From: Owenia fusiformis
Taxonomy: Eukaryota > Annelida > Polychaeta > Sabellida > Oweniidae
Direction: 5' to 3'
NCBI GenBank assembly: GCA_903813345.2
Contig: CAIIXF020000001.1
Coordinates: 50,673,885-50,737,884, forward strand
DNA length: 64,000 nucleotides
The notes under the pieces were generated by a model. It was not told the origin of the DNA. It was given only the letters and a program-made list of their open reading frames with translations, and did not search any database. Of the stretch, positions 48,301-60,400 are shown piece by piece. How positions within the stretch are numbered: position 1 is the first letter of the stretch; the number at the start of each line of letters is the position of its first letter. Both the position numbers and the translations under genes were made by a program.

Positions 48301-50477
48301 TTTGGTTTTTCAGCACAAGATGAATACCAGCGAAATATAAGGTAACATATGTCAATTTTGATAATGTACAAAGCAAGAAACAATATTAACCTTAAGCTAA
48401 AAATATTTTTAAATTAATGATAGAGTTGGATGATTTACATATCTTATACAGAATCTTTGTAATTCTGATATATTCCTCTTATACGTTTCTCGTCATTAAA
48501 AATAGAGCTCTTCAAAGAAGAGTTAGTTTTTGCTATTTTTTGAAAGGTAAAAAATGTGAGTTTTTATTATTTGTTTTAGTCTTATTTTCACGATGAATAG
48601 ACTAAAACCCAGTAAAAATACGTAATTTTGATTGATTAAAATTTTACAATGATGGGCTTTTATTAGAGTTGAAAGCCCATGGTACGAGGCCTAACTTTTA
48701 TATTTCAGAGTTAGTAGGTGCAATCATGGGCCCATGGTGCAATGTGCAGTAAAGCTGTGGCACGGATAGTGGGAAGTCCTCCATCTAGGAGGTATATACA
48801 CCAGGTTATGCGAATAAAAATTAAAACAAGAAAATGCAGCAAACTCCTCGAGTCGAGGTCTCCAAGTCAAAAAAATGCCTGACCCTCTCATGTATCTGTT
48901 GATTATCCATGTTTATAACTGATTCAAGAGCGTGGCACTGAACGAACCTAATATGCCTATTTGTTATTTGTTTAGTTGTTGGTTGGTAACATGTTTATGA
49001 CGTCACAAATGATGCGAAGAATCTTTAAACCAATCAGTGAAGTCTATATTAATTGTTTGTTTAGTTGTTGATGTGGCAATACGTGTCTGACATCACGGGT
49101 GATTGCATCATATTCCAGTCACGCCATTTTACGACATTTCATAATTTTAGCTGATTTTGGCTTCATTTCACTTTATTTGAAAGAATTTTAAAAATATAAT
49201 AATGAGTCAATATTTTTTTTAATAAATATTAATATTTGAATTCGAGGTCAAAGTCCGAAAATATGATCAACTGATTGAAATCACATTTTAAAGAGGTGAA
49301 GAAGTGAATAATTACAGGAGCAAACGTGATCAATGGTTCGAGGTCTCCCTCAAAGTAGTCGCTACGCTCCTACTTTGCGCTGCCTTCGGCAGAGGAGACC
49401 TCGAAAAAAATATGAAAAAAATATGGTCACCTGTTCTCTGGATTCAATTTTTGAATGAATCGTAGCAATGTACAGATTATTTGATATCATGCTATTCTTG
49501 AAACATTTATACGCAAAAATAACTGGGTCGCTCACCTCTTATGCCTATATGTGATCAGTTATCATCAATTCTCCTGAGTAAAATTTCTCCAGGCCATTGA
49601 AAGGTCCGCTCAGAAATTGACAATTTCTACTGCGCATGTGTGAAACACTGGACGAAATGGTTTGGTAAATTTCAAGCTATTTGATTGGTCGAAAAAACCA
49701 CGCGCCTTTGCGTGATTTGCTTTATTCTCGCGAGATAAGGCGCTCCGTCCCCTTAAATTTTTATTTTGAACAACCATTATGATTTGGTGCATTATCTGAC
49801 CAATAAAGCAGATTTGGAGGTATGAATATTTTTTTATTTTTCTGTTTAGTGTTTTCTACAGGCCCTATGTGTCTCAGGGTATTTGTTTAACGAAAACTAG
49901 ACAAATAATTCATTTTAAAAATACATATTTTTTATTTTGGATGGAAGCTGCGTAACCTGACAAATGATATAAGTAATATATATGGAGGACTTCCCATAAC
50001 CGTGAGCTGTGGCCTTTTGTAATTTCGGGAGACAAACCAAAATAAACAAAAATTAGGCCTTGGACATATGTATCTATTTTTCTATATACTATTGCAATGT
50101 CATCCTTTGATTGCTTAATTTTTAGATTTGAAGTTGTTCATGGAATTATTAATCTGCCTATAGGTTGCACCCGAGGTTGCAGCTAGGTCTAGCCCAGGTC
50201 CTACTGCCTTTTCATAGATGGGGCTGCCCTGCGTCTTGTGACATTGACTATTGTTTTGACCATACTGGGCTAGAGACAAATCTTAGATATACCATGGGCT
50301 TTCAATTAGCTTTTCAATTAGTTGAACGCCCATGGATATACAAATAAAGGTTCAGCGGTGCACTTACAGTATAGTAATCTGATATAGCAGGACACTACTG
50401 TTTTTGTGTGTCTATATTTACATGAATACCTGTTAAGTTTCTAATAGAAAAACTAAATTATGTTGTCTTTATTTTAG
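48301..50477. other. Gene-poor stretch upstream of DNAJC11
   Basis: The DNAJC11 promoter and 5' UTR should lie just right of 48300. No TATA box is visible. The rest is mainly the TIR element 48761-50004. CATGGGCTTTCAAYT/AAAGCCCATGG pieces at 48652-48695 and 50288-50340 resemble those inside the MITE at 23850. No gene is seen. Confidence 0.5.
48761..50004. mobile_element. Possible TIR element, ~1.24 kb
   Basis: The ends CACGGATAGTGGGAAGTCCT and (inverted) AGGACTTCCCATAACCGTG are imperfect 23-bp inverted repeats. A third partial copy of the terminus (ACTTCCACTATCCGTG) occurs near 23776. No transposase or clear target duplication is seen. Confidence 0.45.
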
Positions 50478-50584
50478 ATTGGATGTTTGACTGGGGTGAG
50501 GAATCTCAGATCCAACTCATGAGAAGCTGAATAAAACCTGGAAAAATCAGCAAAATATTCATCATCCATCTCCATGGGGACCAT
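50478..50584 (+). pseudogene. Decayed ELAC1 (short-form tRNase Z) exon
   Basis: A TTTATTTTAG acceptor precedes, and a GTAAGA donor follows, an exon-like block. Its frame reads WMFDWGEESQIQLMRS, a TGA at 50528-50530, then IKPGKISKIFIIHLHGDH. This is the N-terminal metallo-beta-lactamase core of ELAC-family tRNase Z, which trims tRNA 3' ends, including the zinc-binding HLHGDH motif. The family's usual DCGEGTQ has become DWGEESQ. No other ELAC1 exon was found nearby, so this is a remnant or a duplicated single exon. Confidence 0.75.
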
Positions 50585-51417
50585 GTAAGAGAAAATATGT
50601 TTATTCAAATTTCAGTTCTTGTGAAGTCAAGAGGCAAACAATATTATTATAACTTAGTGTTAATGAGATGGTGACAATATAGATAGTGATAGGTGGGGGG
50701 GGGAGTAGTAGACATTCTAATGATTTGGGAAAGTGGGGATTCAAAGTTTAAAAAATTAGCCTAAGTGTATAGATAATACAATTGATACATATTTTTTTAT
50801 TTTGAAAACAGTTGAACTTCTGACATTGTAATCGCTATTATTTGTAACAGCTGCACAAGGAGGATGAGTTGCAGTCTATAGAAAAACATGTATGGGTGAG
50901 ATCGGTAAACAAGCTGTATAGATAGGGAGACATCTTTTGGTTGCTATTTTTCCATAGTCTACCACTCTGTATATTTTACCATTTCACTGATTTATTAACA
51001 CATCTACATTGAAAATTGCCTACTAACCTCGAAAAATTTTTCTTTGTGAGTTATTTGAGGACTTCCTGTAGCAGTCACTCTGCCCTACCACATTTAAAAG
51101 GGATACAGGCTACAGTGAAGTTGCAAATGGAAGGATATTTTCTATCTTTGTCTACGGGGCTATTCTGGTAGTAATACACTGTAAACGGCTCCATGAATCC
51201 ATACAGCATTGTGTAGTAGAACACTTGGAATATACTAGTATGTAAAATCTTGTATACATTCAAAAATATGGAAATAAACAAATGTTCTCCATTTGCAACT
51301 TCACTGTAGCCTGTATCACTGTGGTAATAGAACCTCAACATATTTCAACAGAGCATCCATATATATTTATTATAACTACATGTTTACTATATGCATATTA
51401 ACTAACATGTACATGTA

Positions 51418-52539
51418 CAGGGTGGGCCAAAAAAAACCAATACCCAACTTTAAATAATAATGAAAATGGCTATGTTCAATATGATACATTGGTTTATATA
51501 TCATTTTAAAGGTAATCCATTTTCGAACAATATGGTATATAACACTATGTCATGAAATCAATATTAAAGTTTTATTATGCTTATTTGGGAGGCCGGGTAG
51601 GTATTTAAGGTATTCAGATTTTAGGGAGAAAATAATAAATCTGCGGAATAATGTTAATTATTTATTAATAGAATATCATTTTGTTAGGTGAATACATGCT
51701 TGTATATTTGCATATTGTGTCACTAAACTTATTGTTTATGGATTTTAGTGTTGTTTATTATCAATAAGTACTCAAATAGGGAGTCTGTTAAAAGACATTA
51801 AACGTATATGTGACGAGGATTTTATTTTCCAACAAGACATTGCCTCGTACCATAGATCAAAGGAGACATTGGCGTTTCTTTGCAAACAAGGTGTCAATTT
51901 GATTAATCTCGATGCTTGGCCACCCAACAGCCCCGATGCTAATGTGTTTGATTACCATACATGGAGCTATCTGGAGGAAATGGTACAATCAAAAGCATCC
52001 AATAAACAGCATTGATGAGCTGAAACAGAATCCTAAAGTGCCGAAATGAATTGTAACAGAAATCTCTCAATAAGGCTATTGATAGATTGCGCTACCACTT
52101 GAAGCTTATTGTTGATGCAGAGGGGAAGGGGTGGGGGTATATTGAGCAATTGTTAAAATTGTTTAAATAAATAAAGTGTAAAATGTTATTAAACAACACT
52201 GAAATTCATAAACAATAAATTTAGTCACACAATGATGCAAATATCAATATCCAAGCATGTATTCACCTAACAAAAGAATGATATTCTATAAATAAAAAAT
52301 AAACATAATTCCGCAGATTTACTATTTTCTCCCTTAAATCTGGAGACCTTAAATAGCAACCCGGCCTCCCAAATAAGTATAATAAAACTTTACTAATGAT
52401 TTCATGACACAGTGCTATATATCATATTGTTTGAAATTGTATAACCTTTAAAATGATATGTAAGTCAATGTACCATATTGAATGTAACTATTTTTATCCT
52501 GATTTGAAGTTGGGTATTGGTTTTTTTTGGCCCACCCTG
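51418..52539 (+). mobile_element. Defective Tc1/mariner (DD37D-type) element with very long TIRs
   Basis: The ends CAGGGTGGGCC and GGCCCACCCTG are flanked by TA at 51416-51417 and 52540-52541. The inverted repeats extend about 345 bp inward on both sides (about 51418-51760 and 52190-52539), with many mismatches. Only about 430 bp remain between them, holding the end of a transposase. Confidence 0.88.
51785..52015 (+). pseudogene. Transposase C-terminal fragment, DD37D type
   Basis: A 76-codon frame without a start carries FQQDIASYH (second catalytic Asp) and WPPNSPDANVFDYHTWSYLE (third Asp), with 37 residues between the two Asp, as in maT-like mariners. The first catalytic Asp and the DNA-binding domain are missing. 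The frame ends in TGA at 52013. Confidence 0.85.
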
Positions 52540-53102
52540 TATATGTTGAATATTTAGCGGTTATGTCACTATGATGTGAAATATGCCTCCTGAGTTCTGC
52601 AAATATAGGCCAGGCCCGTAGCCCGATGGACCCCCCCCCCATGACATGATATTGACATGGTTATTAAAGAATCTAATATCAAAACGAGCCAAGGGGGCTA
52701 TATCGGGGGTAATCGGGCAATATCGGTAGATATAGCCCGCTAACTTTCCCATTGACGTCCATACAAATGCTAGGTATACAACTGAATATAAGGCAAGAAC
52801 ATAACTGAATTCTGTCACGAAAAACAGAGGTTGTAATTACATGTATATGTCATTCCTCTTGGTTGTGACATGACAATTGGACTATGACTATGAAGTGTTT
52901 ATATGTACATAATACGACACATGCATTTTCTTTTAGTAATCTATCTCAGTATTCATACATTGTCCCCTGCTTCAATGTTATTACTCTCAGTTATCGATGT
53001 AGAGCCAATATTCATAGGACCAGTAGTCATTTTTGGACAAAATTGTCGCGTTCGATCATAAAGCTGATGGTCACCATATTCAGTGAGATAGTTATCATAG
53101 CC

Positions 53103-53852
53103 CTAAGTTTGGTTGGGTAGAGATGTGATTGTCACGCTACTGTCTACAGGTATATATACTATCTTCACTGGTGGGGTAGGTGCACAGCATGTCGCTTTAC
53201 ATGTCAGACCTGAAGCTACAATACAGATGACTGCAGCTGCTAGAGACAGTAGCATTAATGTGCAATGCAATGCGGTCAATTTCGTTTGATATGCCTGATC
53301 TTTCGCAACTCGTTTCCAAGTAAATGTCTCATTAGATCTGGGGTGTATGTAGCAGTACACATCATCTTTCCATTCGTAATGATGGGTGCAGTTATAATTT
53401 GGTAGCGAAACTTGACTGATACGTATGGCGGTTCTACTTTCGATTTTAATTCCAGTGCCATGGTGCATAATTAATAAACAAGATATCACAATCGTGATTA
53501 TTGTTAGCACCATCAGGGTGATAATGAACGGTTTGGTTTTGCGTTTTGCTGCAAAAATCCCGATGATACCTGTTACAATCATTAATGATGCTAAGATAAA
53601 GTCAGGGATCGCTTTAAAAAATGTGTATGTCCTCATGCTGTCAACTACGATTCCTAAGATAATGACGAGAGTGCCACATATAATGAGTAGCACTGCAAGA
53701 ATAAGTGCTTTTTTGTCCAACCAGGCTTTGTTACGTGCTTCTGCATTGGATTCTCCATCACCTATCTCTAGGGATTTATCAGATGTCCCATTGTCTGATG
53801 TAACTGGTGGAACCTCATGAGACATTAACCCATACTTGTTGTTTTTCATCAT
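53103..53852 (-). CDS. Four-helix membrane protein, intronless
   Basis: A single minus-strand frame of 249 residues begins with tandem Met codons at 53852. Four hydrophobic helices are predicted by eye at about 48-71, 82-101, 108-129 and 192-217. The N-terminus is acidic and cytosolic in character. The large loop between helices 3 and 4 (130-190) has two N-glycosylation sequons (NCT at 154, NET at 174) and two cysteines (155, 167), so it is probably extracellular. The tail after helix 4 starts with clustered cysteines (CKATCC), a likely palmitoylation site. The topology recalls MS4A/CD20-like or sarcospan-like tetraspan proteins, but I see no signature that fixes a family. Confidence 0.75.
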   Translation of the reverse strand: MMKNNKYGLMSHEVPPVTSDNGTSDKSLEIGDGESNAEARNKAWLDKKALILAVLLIICGTLVIILGIVVDSMRTYTFFKAIPDFILASLMIVTGIIGIFAAKRKTKPFIITLMVLTIITIVISCLLIMHHGTGIKIESRTAIRISQVSLPNYNCTHHYEWKDDVYCYIHPRSNETFTWKRVAKDQAYQTKLTALHCTLMLLSLAAAVICIVASGLTCKATCCAPTPPVKIVYIPVDSSVTITSLPNQT

Positions 53853-54469
53853 TTTGACTATTTGGCAAATGATTCAGATACTAGATAGTAGTACTAAACT
53901 TAAGTTAGCTTGACTGTTGTATTTTGTCTTCTAATACCTCTTTAAGTCTCTGAAATGGTTTTCACAGTTTGGTGATTCTCTTCTGTATATATTTGTCATT
54001 TCCTTTGTAAGTTTGAAGGCTGTTATGAATTCAAGACTCCACTTAGTGACTTTTATTTAGAATAGAATTGTGCGTCACTTAACATATACGTACTTGTTGT
54101 TCACTCCATATGTTTTGAGTGATGTACATGTAATGTAATTCAGTATGTAAATGGAGAACTTCAAGATGTGAATCATTTAAAGGCAATTGTTTTAGCATAA
54201 TATTTTAAAGAGGTTTCTCTGTTGAAAATGTGTGAGTATGTAATTTGCAACGCATGGGCTCATTGTTCTTTTTCATGATGCCTAGGGGCAAACTTATTAA
54301 ATATTATGCAATATACTTGCATCGCAGGCAGTTCAAAGACGCATTCCTAATGAGCCAATGATCCGTGCAGTGCAAATTACATGGTCACACGTTTTCAACA
54401 AAAACAGCTCATTCAAGCACATTGACTTAATTCCAGTTATTATCCCACCAAATGAAGTTCGAGGGGGAT

Positions 54470-55150
54470 ATAGAGAAGCCATCCATTCGTCCGTCCGTGT
54501 GTCCGGGCGATAACTCCAATACCATTTGACGGATTTGGTTCAAATTTTATAGGCTTATGCCTTATGAGTGTAGGACTTCTGCTCGAGAAGGAATTTTCAA
54601 TATGGCTGCTCAATTCAAAATGGTCGCCATTTTTGTAAAAAATGTAATCGTTGATAACTCAAATACAAGTAGACGGATTTGGTTCAAATTTTATATGCTG
54701 ATGCCTAGGGACAAAGGAGTTTTGCACAAAAAGAGATTTTCAAAATGGCCGCTTAATTTCAAAATGGCGGCCATTTTTTGTAAAAATATGTAATCTTTGA
54801 TAACTCAAATACCAGTGAACAGATTTGGTTGAAATTTCATATGATTATGCTTAGGGACATAGTAGCTCTGTTCAAGAAATAATTTTCAATATGGTGGCTG
54901 AATTTTAAGATGGCGGCCAATTTTCGTAAAAAACCTAATCTTTGATAACTCATATACCAGTGAACGGATTTGGTTCAAATTTTATATGATGATGCCTAGT
55001 TCACAATGGTATAAACTAACTTTGTGCCAAATTTCATGCTTCTATCACAAAGTGCACAAACATTTCAACATTTACACTAGCTATAATAAGCATAATATGT
55101 TTTGTTCGGTGGGATTTGCTACTCCGTGGAGTTGCTGTTTTTCTAGTTGA
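54470..55150 (+). repeat. Tandem ~145-bp repeats with ATGGCGGCC cores
   Basis: After a GTCCGTCCGTGTGTCCGGGC start, about four units repeat GATAACTCAAATACCAGTGA, a GGATTTGGTTCAAATTTTAT part, ATGCCTAGGGACA and AAAATGGCGGCCATTTT-like cores. The unit starts are near 54508, 54651, 54797 and 54942. Short open frames here are repeat artefacts. From general knowledge, repeats of this look are common in bivalve genomes. Confidence 0.75.
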
Positions 55151-55314
55151 AACATAAACATGTATACACCTCCAAAAACATGATATTAGGGTGCAAAATA
55201 TTGTCCCCTCCAACTGACACTGTCTCTTTAAAAGTAATAAATAAATATGTTCTTGGGGAGTTGATGATGTGATTATAGCAATACCCTTTAAGAATTCAAG
55301 CTTTTTATGCATTC

Positions 55315-56442
55315 AGTTGCTCAAGATATGAGATATGTATGGGAACAAGTTGAACTAGACACAAACAAAATACACTTCAAGAAAACAGATATTATTCTTG
55401 TACAATACAACATTTTTCGAAACTGCAGTAATTACTGAAAAATCTTACTTCGTTGTGGGAATATACTATCATTTCATGTTTTTGAACGCTGAAATTTTGT
55501 GATTGGTACTTTAATGGCTCCTTACGTCAAAAATGTATATCTTCCTTTAAATGATGTATGGGAAATATATGTTGTTAATTTTAAAAATTGTAAAAGGAAG
55601 TCCCACTTATGGAACTATGTCATTTGAGAAAAGAATTCCGTCAAACATTTGTTTTTGTTTTGTTTCAGTAAATCAGGTCAAACAAATCCTAAGAGGCTTT
55701 TGTTGATTTTCAAAAGACCAGTATCTTTAAATGTGGTGTTATTTTATATACATGTCGTATAATTAGTAGATCAATCAACTGTCAAAGGAAAACAACCGAA
55801 TTGGACACAACCCAATAAATGAACCAACATAACACAGCCAACAAAAACAAACTCAACGCAACTGATTGTTGAATGAACACCACACAATTAGGCACAATAT
55901 AAAATAGCCAGACACAACCTAATTCACAACCGATTAAACACGAACAAACATGGATTAACCATTTTTGAGAGATCTATCGAAAAAATCCATAAAACTAGTT
56001 TTTGCGATAGATTTTTGGAAAACCTGTAGTTTTTGCAGTAGGTTCTGAAAAATGATAGATTCTTGAAAATGCAATAGTTGCTACAGTAGATTTTTGAAAT
56101 TAGGTGTTATAATTCTGACTGTAGCGACATCAGAACTGACATCTGAACTGTTACTCTTGGGTGACACAGAGAGGGTTTTACCTTCATATATGAGCTAAAA
56201 TGTAAAAATGGGATTCCAATCGAAATATTGAAAAATTCTCTATGAGGTCCAAGGATTTTTTCAAAAATTGGCGGAGACTTAAAATGGCAGTTTTTATCAA
56301 TCCGCCAAATCAGCCAAATTAAAACGGCGATCAAATTAATGCAATTTACAGTATATTAGAAGAGTTTTCTACAGTCAACAAATTTACATTGATGAAGTAC
56401 ATTTACACCATTCTTACACTTTAATTCTTTCTTTTCTTTTAG
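55315..56442. other. Non-coding stretch
   Basis: AT-rich DNA with a run of CACAACC-like and ACAAACAAA-like simple repeats at 55795-55960 and several near-repeats of TAGATTTTTGAAA at 55990-56100. No gene is supported. Confidence 0.45.
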
Positions 56443-56578
56443 GAACATGAACTATTGTAAAAGAAAGATGGTTGAAAAGTTGTCTCCTGGTGTTTCCATG
56501 TATCACAATTTTGGTGATTCTTGGTATGCTACAAAAGAACTACTGAAAATCTGGGGCCATGTCAGGTTGAAAACAAAG
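56443..56578 (+). CDS. Orphan internal exon candidate
   Basis: A strong polypyrimidine tract (TTCTTTCTTTTCTTTTAG) precedes a 136-base block open in one frame only (NMNYCKRKMVEKLSPGVSM, then YHNFGDSWYATKELLKIWG, then HVRLKTK), ending at an AAG/GTTAGT donor. The boundaries look genuine. The peptide is not recognised, and no partner exon is convincing, so it could be an exon of a gene extending beyond this region or a chance match. Confidence 0.3.
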
Positions 56579-56862
56579 GTTAGTGAATATGCATATTGTA
56601 ATATGTAAAAAGAGAGAAATTAAAAATATGAAATTCACTTGTAAGAAGTACTAAAAAGAATAATTGATACCTTTATTTTCCCCTACATTATGTCACCACC
56701 AAGAAGTGGTGACATATGTTATTTTTATAACCTCTGCTTTTGTGATCAACACAGAGGTCAGCATTCATCAGTTGTTATCTGTAACAATTGGTTACACTTT
56801 TGTAACCATTCAAATTACCTAATCAGGTTGTTACATTTTATCATGTTTTAAAAGCCTTGTAT

Positions 56863-57422
56863 TTACTCACGTCGAGAGCTACCATGTTAGATTTTGAAAG
56901 TATAGCTCTCCATCGTGAGGATCTCCAGCTGAAGTATTGTGACATCTAAATTTGATCAGCGCCATTCAGCGGCTTACTGTTTGTCTCAAACTGTAGCCTA
57001 CATATGGGCTCATATGTGTCTACTTTCCCAGTGCATGTAGGATCGCGGATGTGCTTCTAAATCGATCAGGAGTTCTAATCGTTTTATTGTTTGATACCCA
57101 TTTCCAATATGGCGGTTAAACGGAAATATCATTGACGCATGCGCAACTTGGGAAACGTCAAGCCGCCATATTGAATATACCTGGCCAAAACTTTTGACAC
57201 GACCAATAAAATGAAGTCCTGATCGATACATAGGGCAGTGAGACGTTCTATAGTTGAGCTGAATGAAAGATGGCGATGTAGGATACATTTTCAGGTATAT
57301 AATGTGCAACATGAGTCAGCTGAATTCCCTGGAATTTTCTTTGAAGTCAGGATTCTTAAGCTGTTGATTCTAGCGATAGAGAGCTATACTTTCAAAATCT
57401 AAGTAGCTCTCGACGGGAGTAA
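56863..57422. mobile_element. Foldback element, 560 bp
   Basis: Inverted arms of about 45-48 bp (56863-56911 and 57376-57422) share TTACTCMCGTCGAGAGCTAC and GATTTTGAAAGTATAGCTCT. The interior has ATGGCGG/CCGCCAT pieces and no coding region. Confidence 0.7.
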
Positions 57423-60400
57423 GCTTGTATATTTTGTAACTGAATTGTTAAAAAGATGGCGCTGATGTATATCAAACTGTATAAGAGTACAGCTGTTAAC
57501 CGACATATTAATAATATTTAATGGCATTAAACAGTCACAAATTATAACAATTGTTATAGCCATCACTTTAGGCACTTTTAAATGACATTGAAATGAGTCA
57601 TTAATTTAAACTTTTTGTGAAATAGTTAACATTTCCCAGACAGTCTGAATAAATAGAACATGGAACTTTAGTGGATGGATATTCTCAAATTCTTTGGAAC
57701 ATATTTCAAGGTACACATTTATCATACATTTTCAGCTCATTTTAATAATCAATTTAGAAATTAGTATACTTTTAGTATGTTATTTTATCTGTGTACTATA
57801 TACTGTAGTACAATCTACTATTATATTATTACTTTATTTCATAACAATTTGTATATTTAGGTTAAAGCATAGTATTCATCTCCCAAAGTTGATATACATA
57901 TGTTCAAGTAAGACATAACATTTTATGACATGTCAAATGTACATGATAACCTAACATTCATTAATGTCAATCAATATTTAGTTCTGTACATAAAAAGAGG
58001 TAGCCAGGATCAAAAATAGAGGAGTCAAGTTTGAATAGAGAGACCAAAGTGGGTATTATACTTATGTGTCTGATATATTATAACAGTTTTGTTTTACAAA
58101 TACCCCGAAAGTGTCTATTGATCTACTAAATCTTCCATTTCAGATTAAAAGGACACTGTCTGTTGTCCTGACCCTTAATAACTTCAAAAATTCATTCATA
58201 AATATTTTTAACTTGCACCATCATTTTTTCAAAAGCCTTGGACATATTTTAGTAAGAATTAATTTAGAGAAAGTTGCTTTAAATGGGTGACATCTTTTAA
58301 CCAAAGCAAAAAATCCTAGTCAATAGGCTATTTCTATGGTTGCCAAACCATGTCAAAAAGTTACCTAAAATTAGGTATGAATTACAGATACTGATCCTTT
58401 AAAAAGGCGGAATGTGTACCTTATAATTCTTAAAATGAGATTTAAATTTTTCGCTTAATATGCGAGCAATTTTTCAAATGGTAATGTTTACAGTAAAGAA
58501 TTGTTCTTATTAATAGTATTTTTCTGTCGAGTTGAATGTTATCTTGAAGAATGTTAAGGCAATTTTGAATTGTCTTCATCATGTGTTATTTAATCATTAT
58601 TTTATTGGGAAATCACTTAGAAACACATGCTCTTTGCACATTTAACTTGTTTATAGTGTTCACTTATTCCAGTTATTGTTAGTGAATGTCACTTTAAGTT
58701 AAAGTGTTTGCACCTAACTTTGCAAATATTGATTGAATGGAAATATTAAAATACCAATATCATTAGTAATTTCGTGGAATTAAAACTGCATCAGAAACGT
58801 TAGAATTGATCTAGAATCAAAATCTTTAATCAAAGTTTCTTAATGGATTTGTATTAGATAATGTCACTGTTTTCTTCCAAAACAACTGTTATTCATGTTA
58901 TTGTGTGAAAGTTATGGGATCTACATGTAACATGAATAACTTGAACTCTTTTCTTAGAGGAAAATTCTCTAAAATTAATACAGTATTGGTTATTGTGTGG
59001 CTATTATAATGTTAATAACTGCAAAAGGTTATATCCGTCATATTGTTTTGAGTTTTGAGACTTGAGTCATACTGGAGTCGTGGAATAATAATAATATATT
59101 AATGTATAAATTGGAATATTAATGCTAAATGACTTACATGAAATGTATCCACTTCAAATATTATATTCTTTCTGGTTTTCTTTAATGTGGATTAGCCCCT
59201 GCTAGGATGAACAAAGCATGGCACGTTCTTACATTCTAGCGGATAAATGAACCTTGCAAAGTTAGTTTTATAAACAAGATTTGTCAGTTCTATACCCAGG
59301 ATCTGAAAATCATTTAATTTTGTATACAATTTTAGATTATTGTTGGAGTTGGAGATGACAAACAAATCGTATATGTGACGTAACGAGACCTAACTGCTTT
59401 GACAGCTAATCAAGAACTTACGAAATAGGGCACCGAGTACGTATTTATAAGCTGCTCACCCCCACATAGATGAACATGATATCATGTTTTGCGTCATTTT
59501 CATGACTATTAAGTTTCATACCATCGAGCAGTCGCAATTGAAAGGTAAGTTGTATTATATGTAATGCTTGCATTTCAATGAAGGCGTTTCTTGATTTGAT
59601 AATAATGTTCAAAGAAGACAAGACAATTTGTTGATGAGGAATGGTTTGAATCTGACATTGATTTGGTAACACAGGCCTAATTTAAGATTTAGAATTGTAT
59701 TTGCGAAAAAAAGTTTGAAAGTTTCCAAAAAGTAAAATAGTAATTGTTAAGTTTTTGGCATTATTGCTTCCATTTTATACATCTCAGTAAAATAGAACAC
59801 TTTGAACTTGAATTATGAAATAGAGTGCTTTAAATGAAAACTATGCATTTCTAATGTATACATGGGTGTAGCCAGGTGTGTGTGCCATTACTCCCCCCAT
59901 CCCCACAAAAAAAGAAAAAAGCAATTTTGTAAAATTTGTTGAAAAACAGTAACAAATTATAGCTTGAAATGCTTAGAGTGCACCGTATTCAAGGTAAATT
60001 TTTTAGTGCTCACTTCGCTCGGTGTGATCCAAACCCCAAAATTGCACCCCCTTGACAAGTGCTGGCTATGCCCCTAGTACATATAACATAGTATTGATCG
60101 AGACTATCACCAAAATATGTACAAGGCCATAATGAATAATTTTTATATCAATATTTTGTCAAAGGGCGTAATATCCATCCATAGTAAGTTAATAAATCTA
60201 ATAAGACAACATAAAGACAGGATGGAAATGAGGATATGAGCTTTGAAGCTAAGCCAGATTAGTAATAGCAGATACGATTTAGCCAAGTTAACCTAATCAT
60301 TATGATGTACAAGGGACTAATAAACCAACTAATAGTGAAGGGTTGAGATAGGAGATCGTAGGTGAGATCAGAGATTTCATGTCTGTTTGGGGGAGATTAA

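Noticed and set aside
49336-49406. CGAGGTCTCC/GGAGACCTCG inverted pair as a tRNA-like or structured RNA.
   Set aside because: No cloverleaf, T-loop or promoter boxes are present; it is probably part of a repeat.
54557-54793. Open frame over the ATGGCGGCC repeats.
   Set aside because: The frame follows the tandem repeat units and looks like a repeat artefact.
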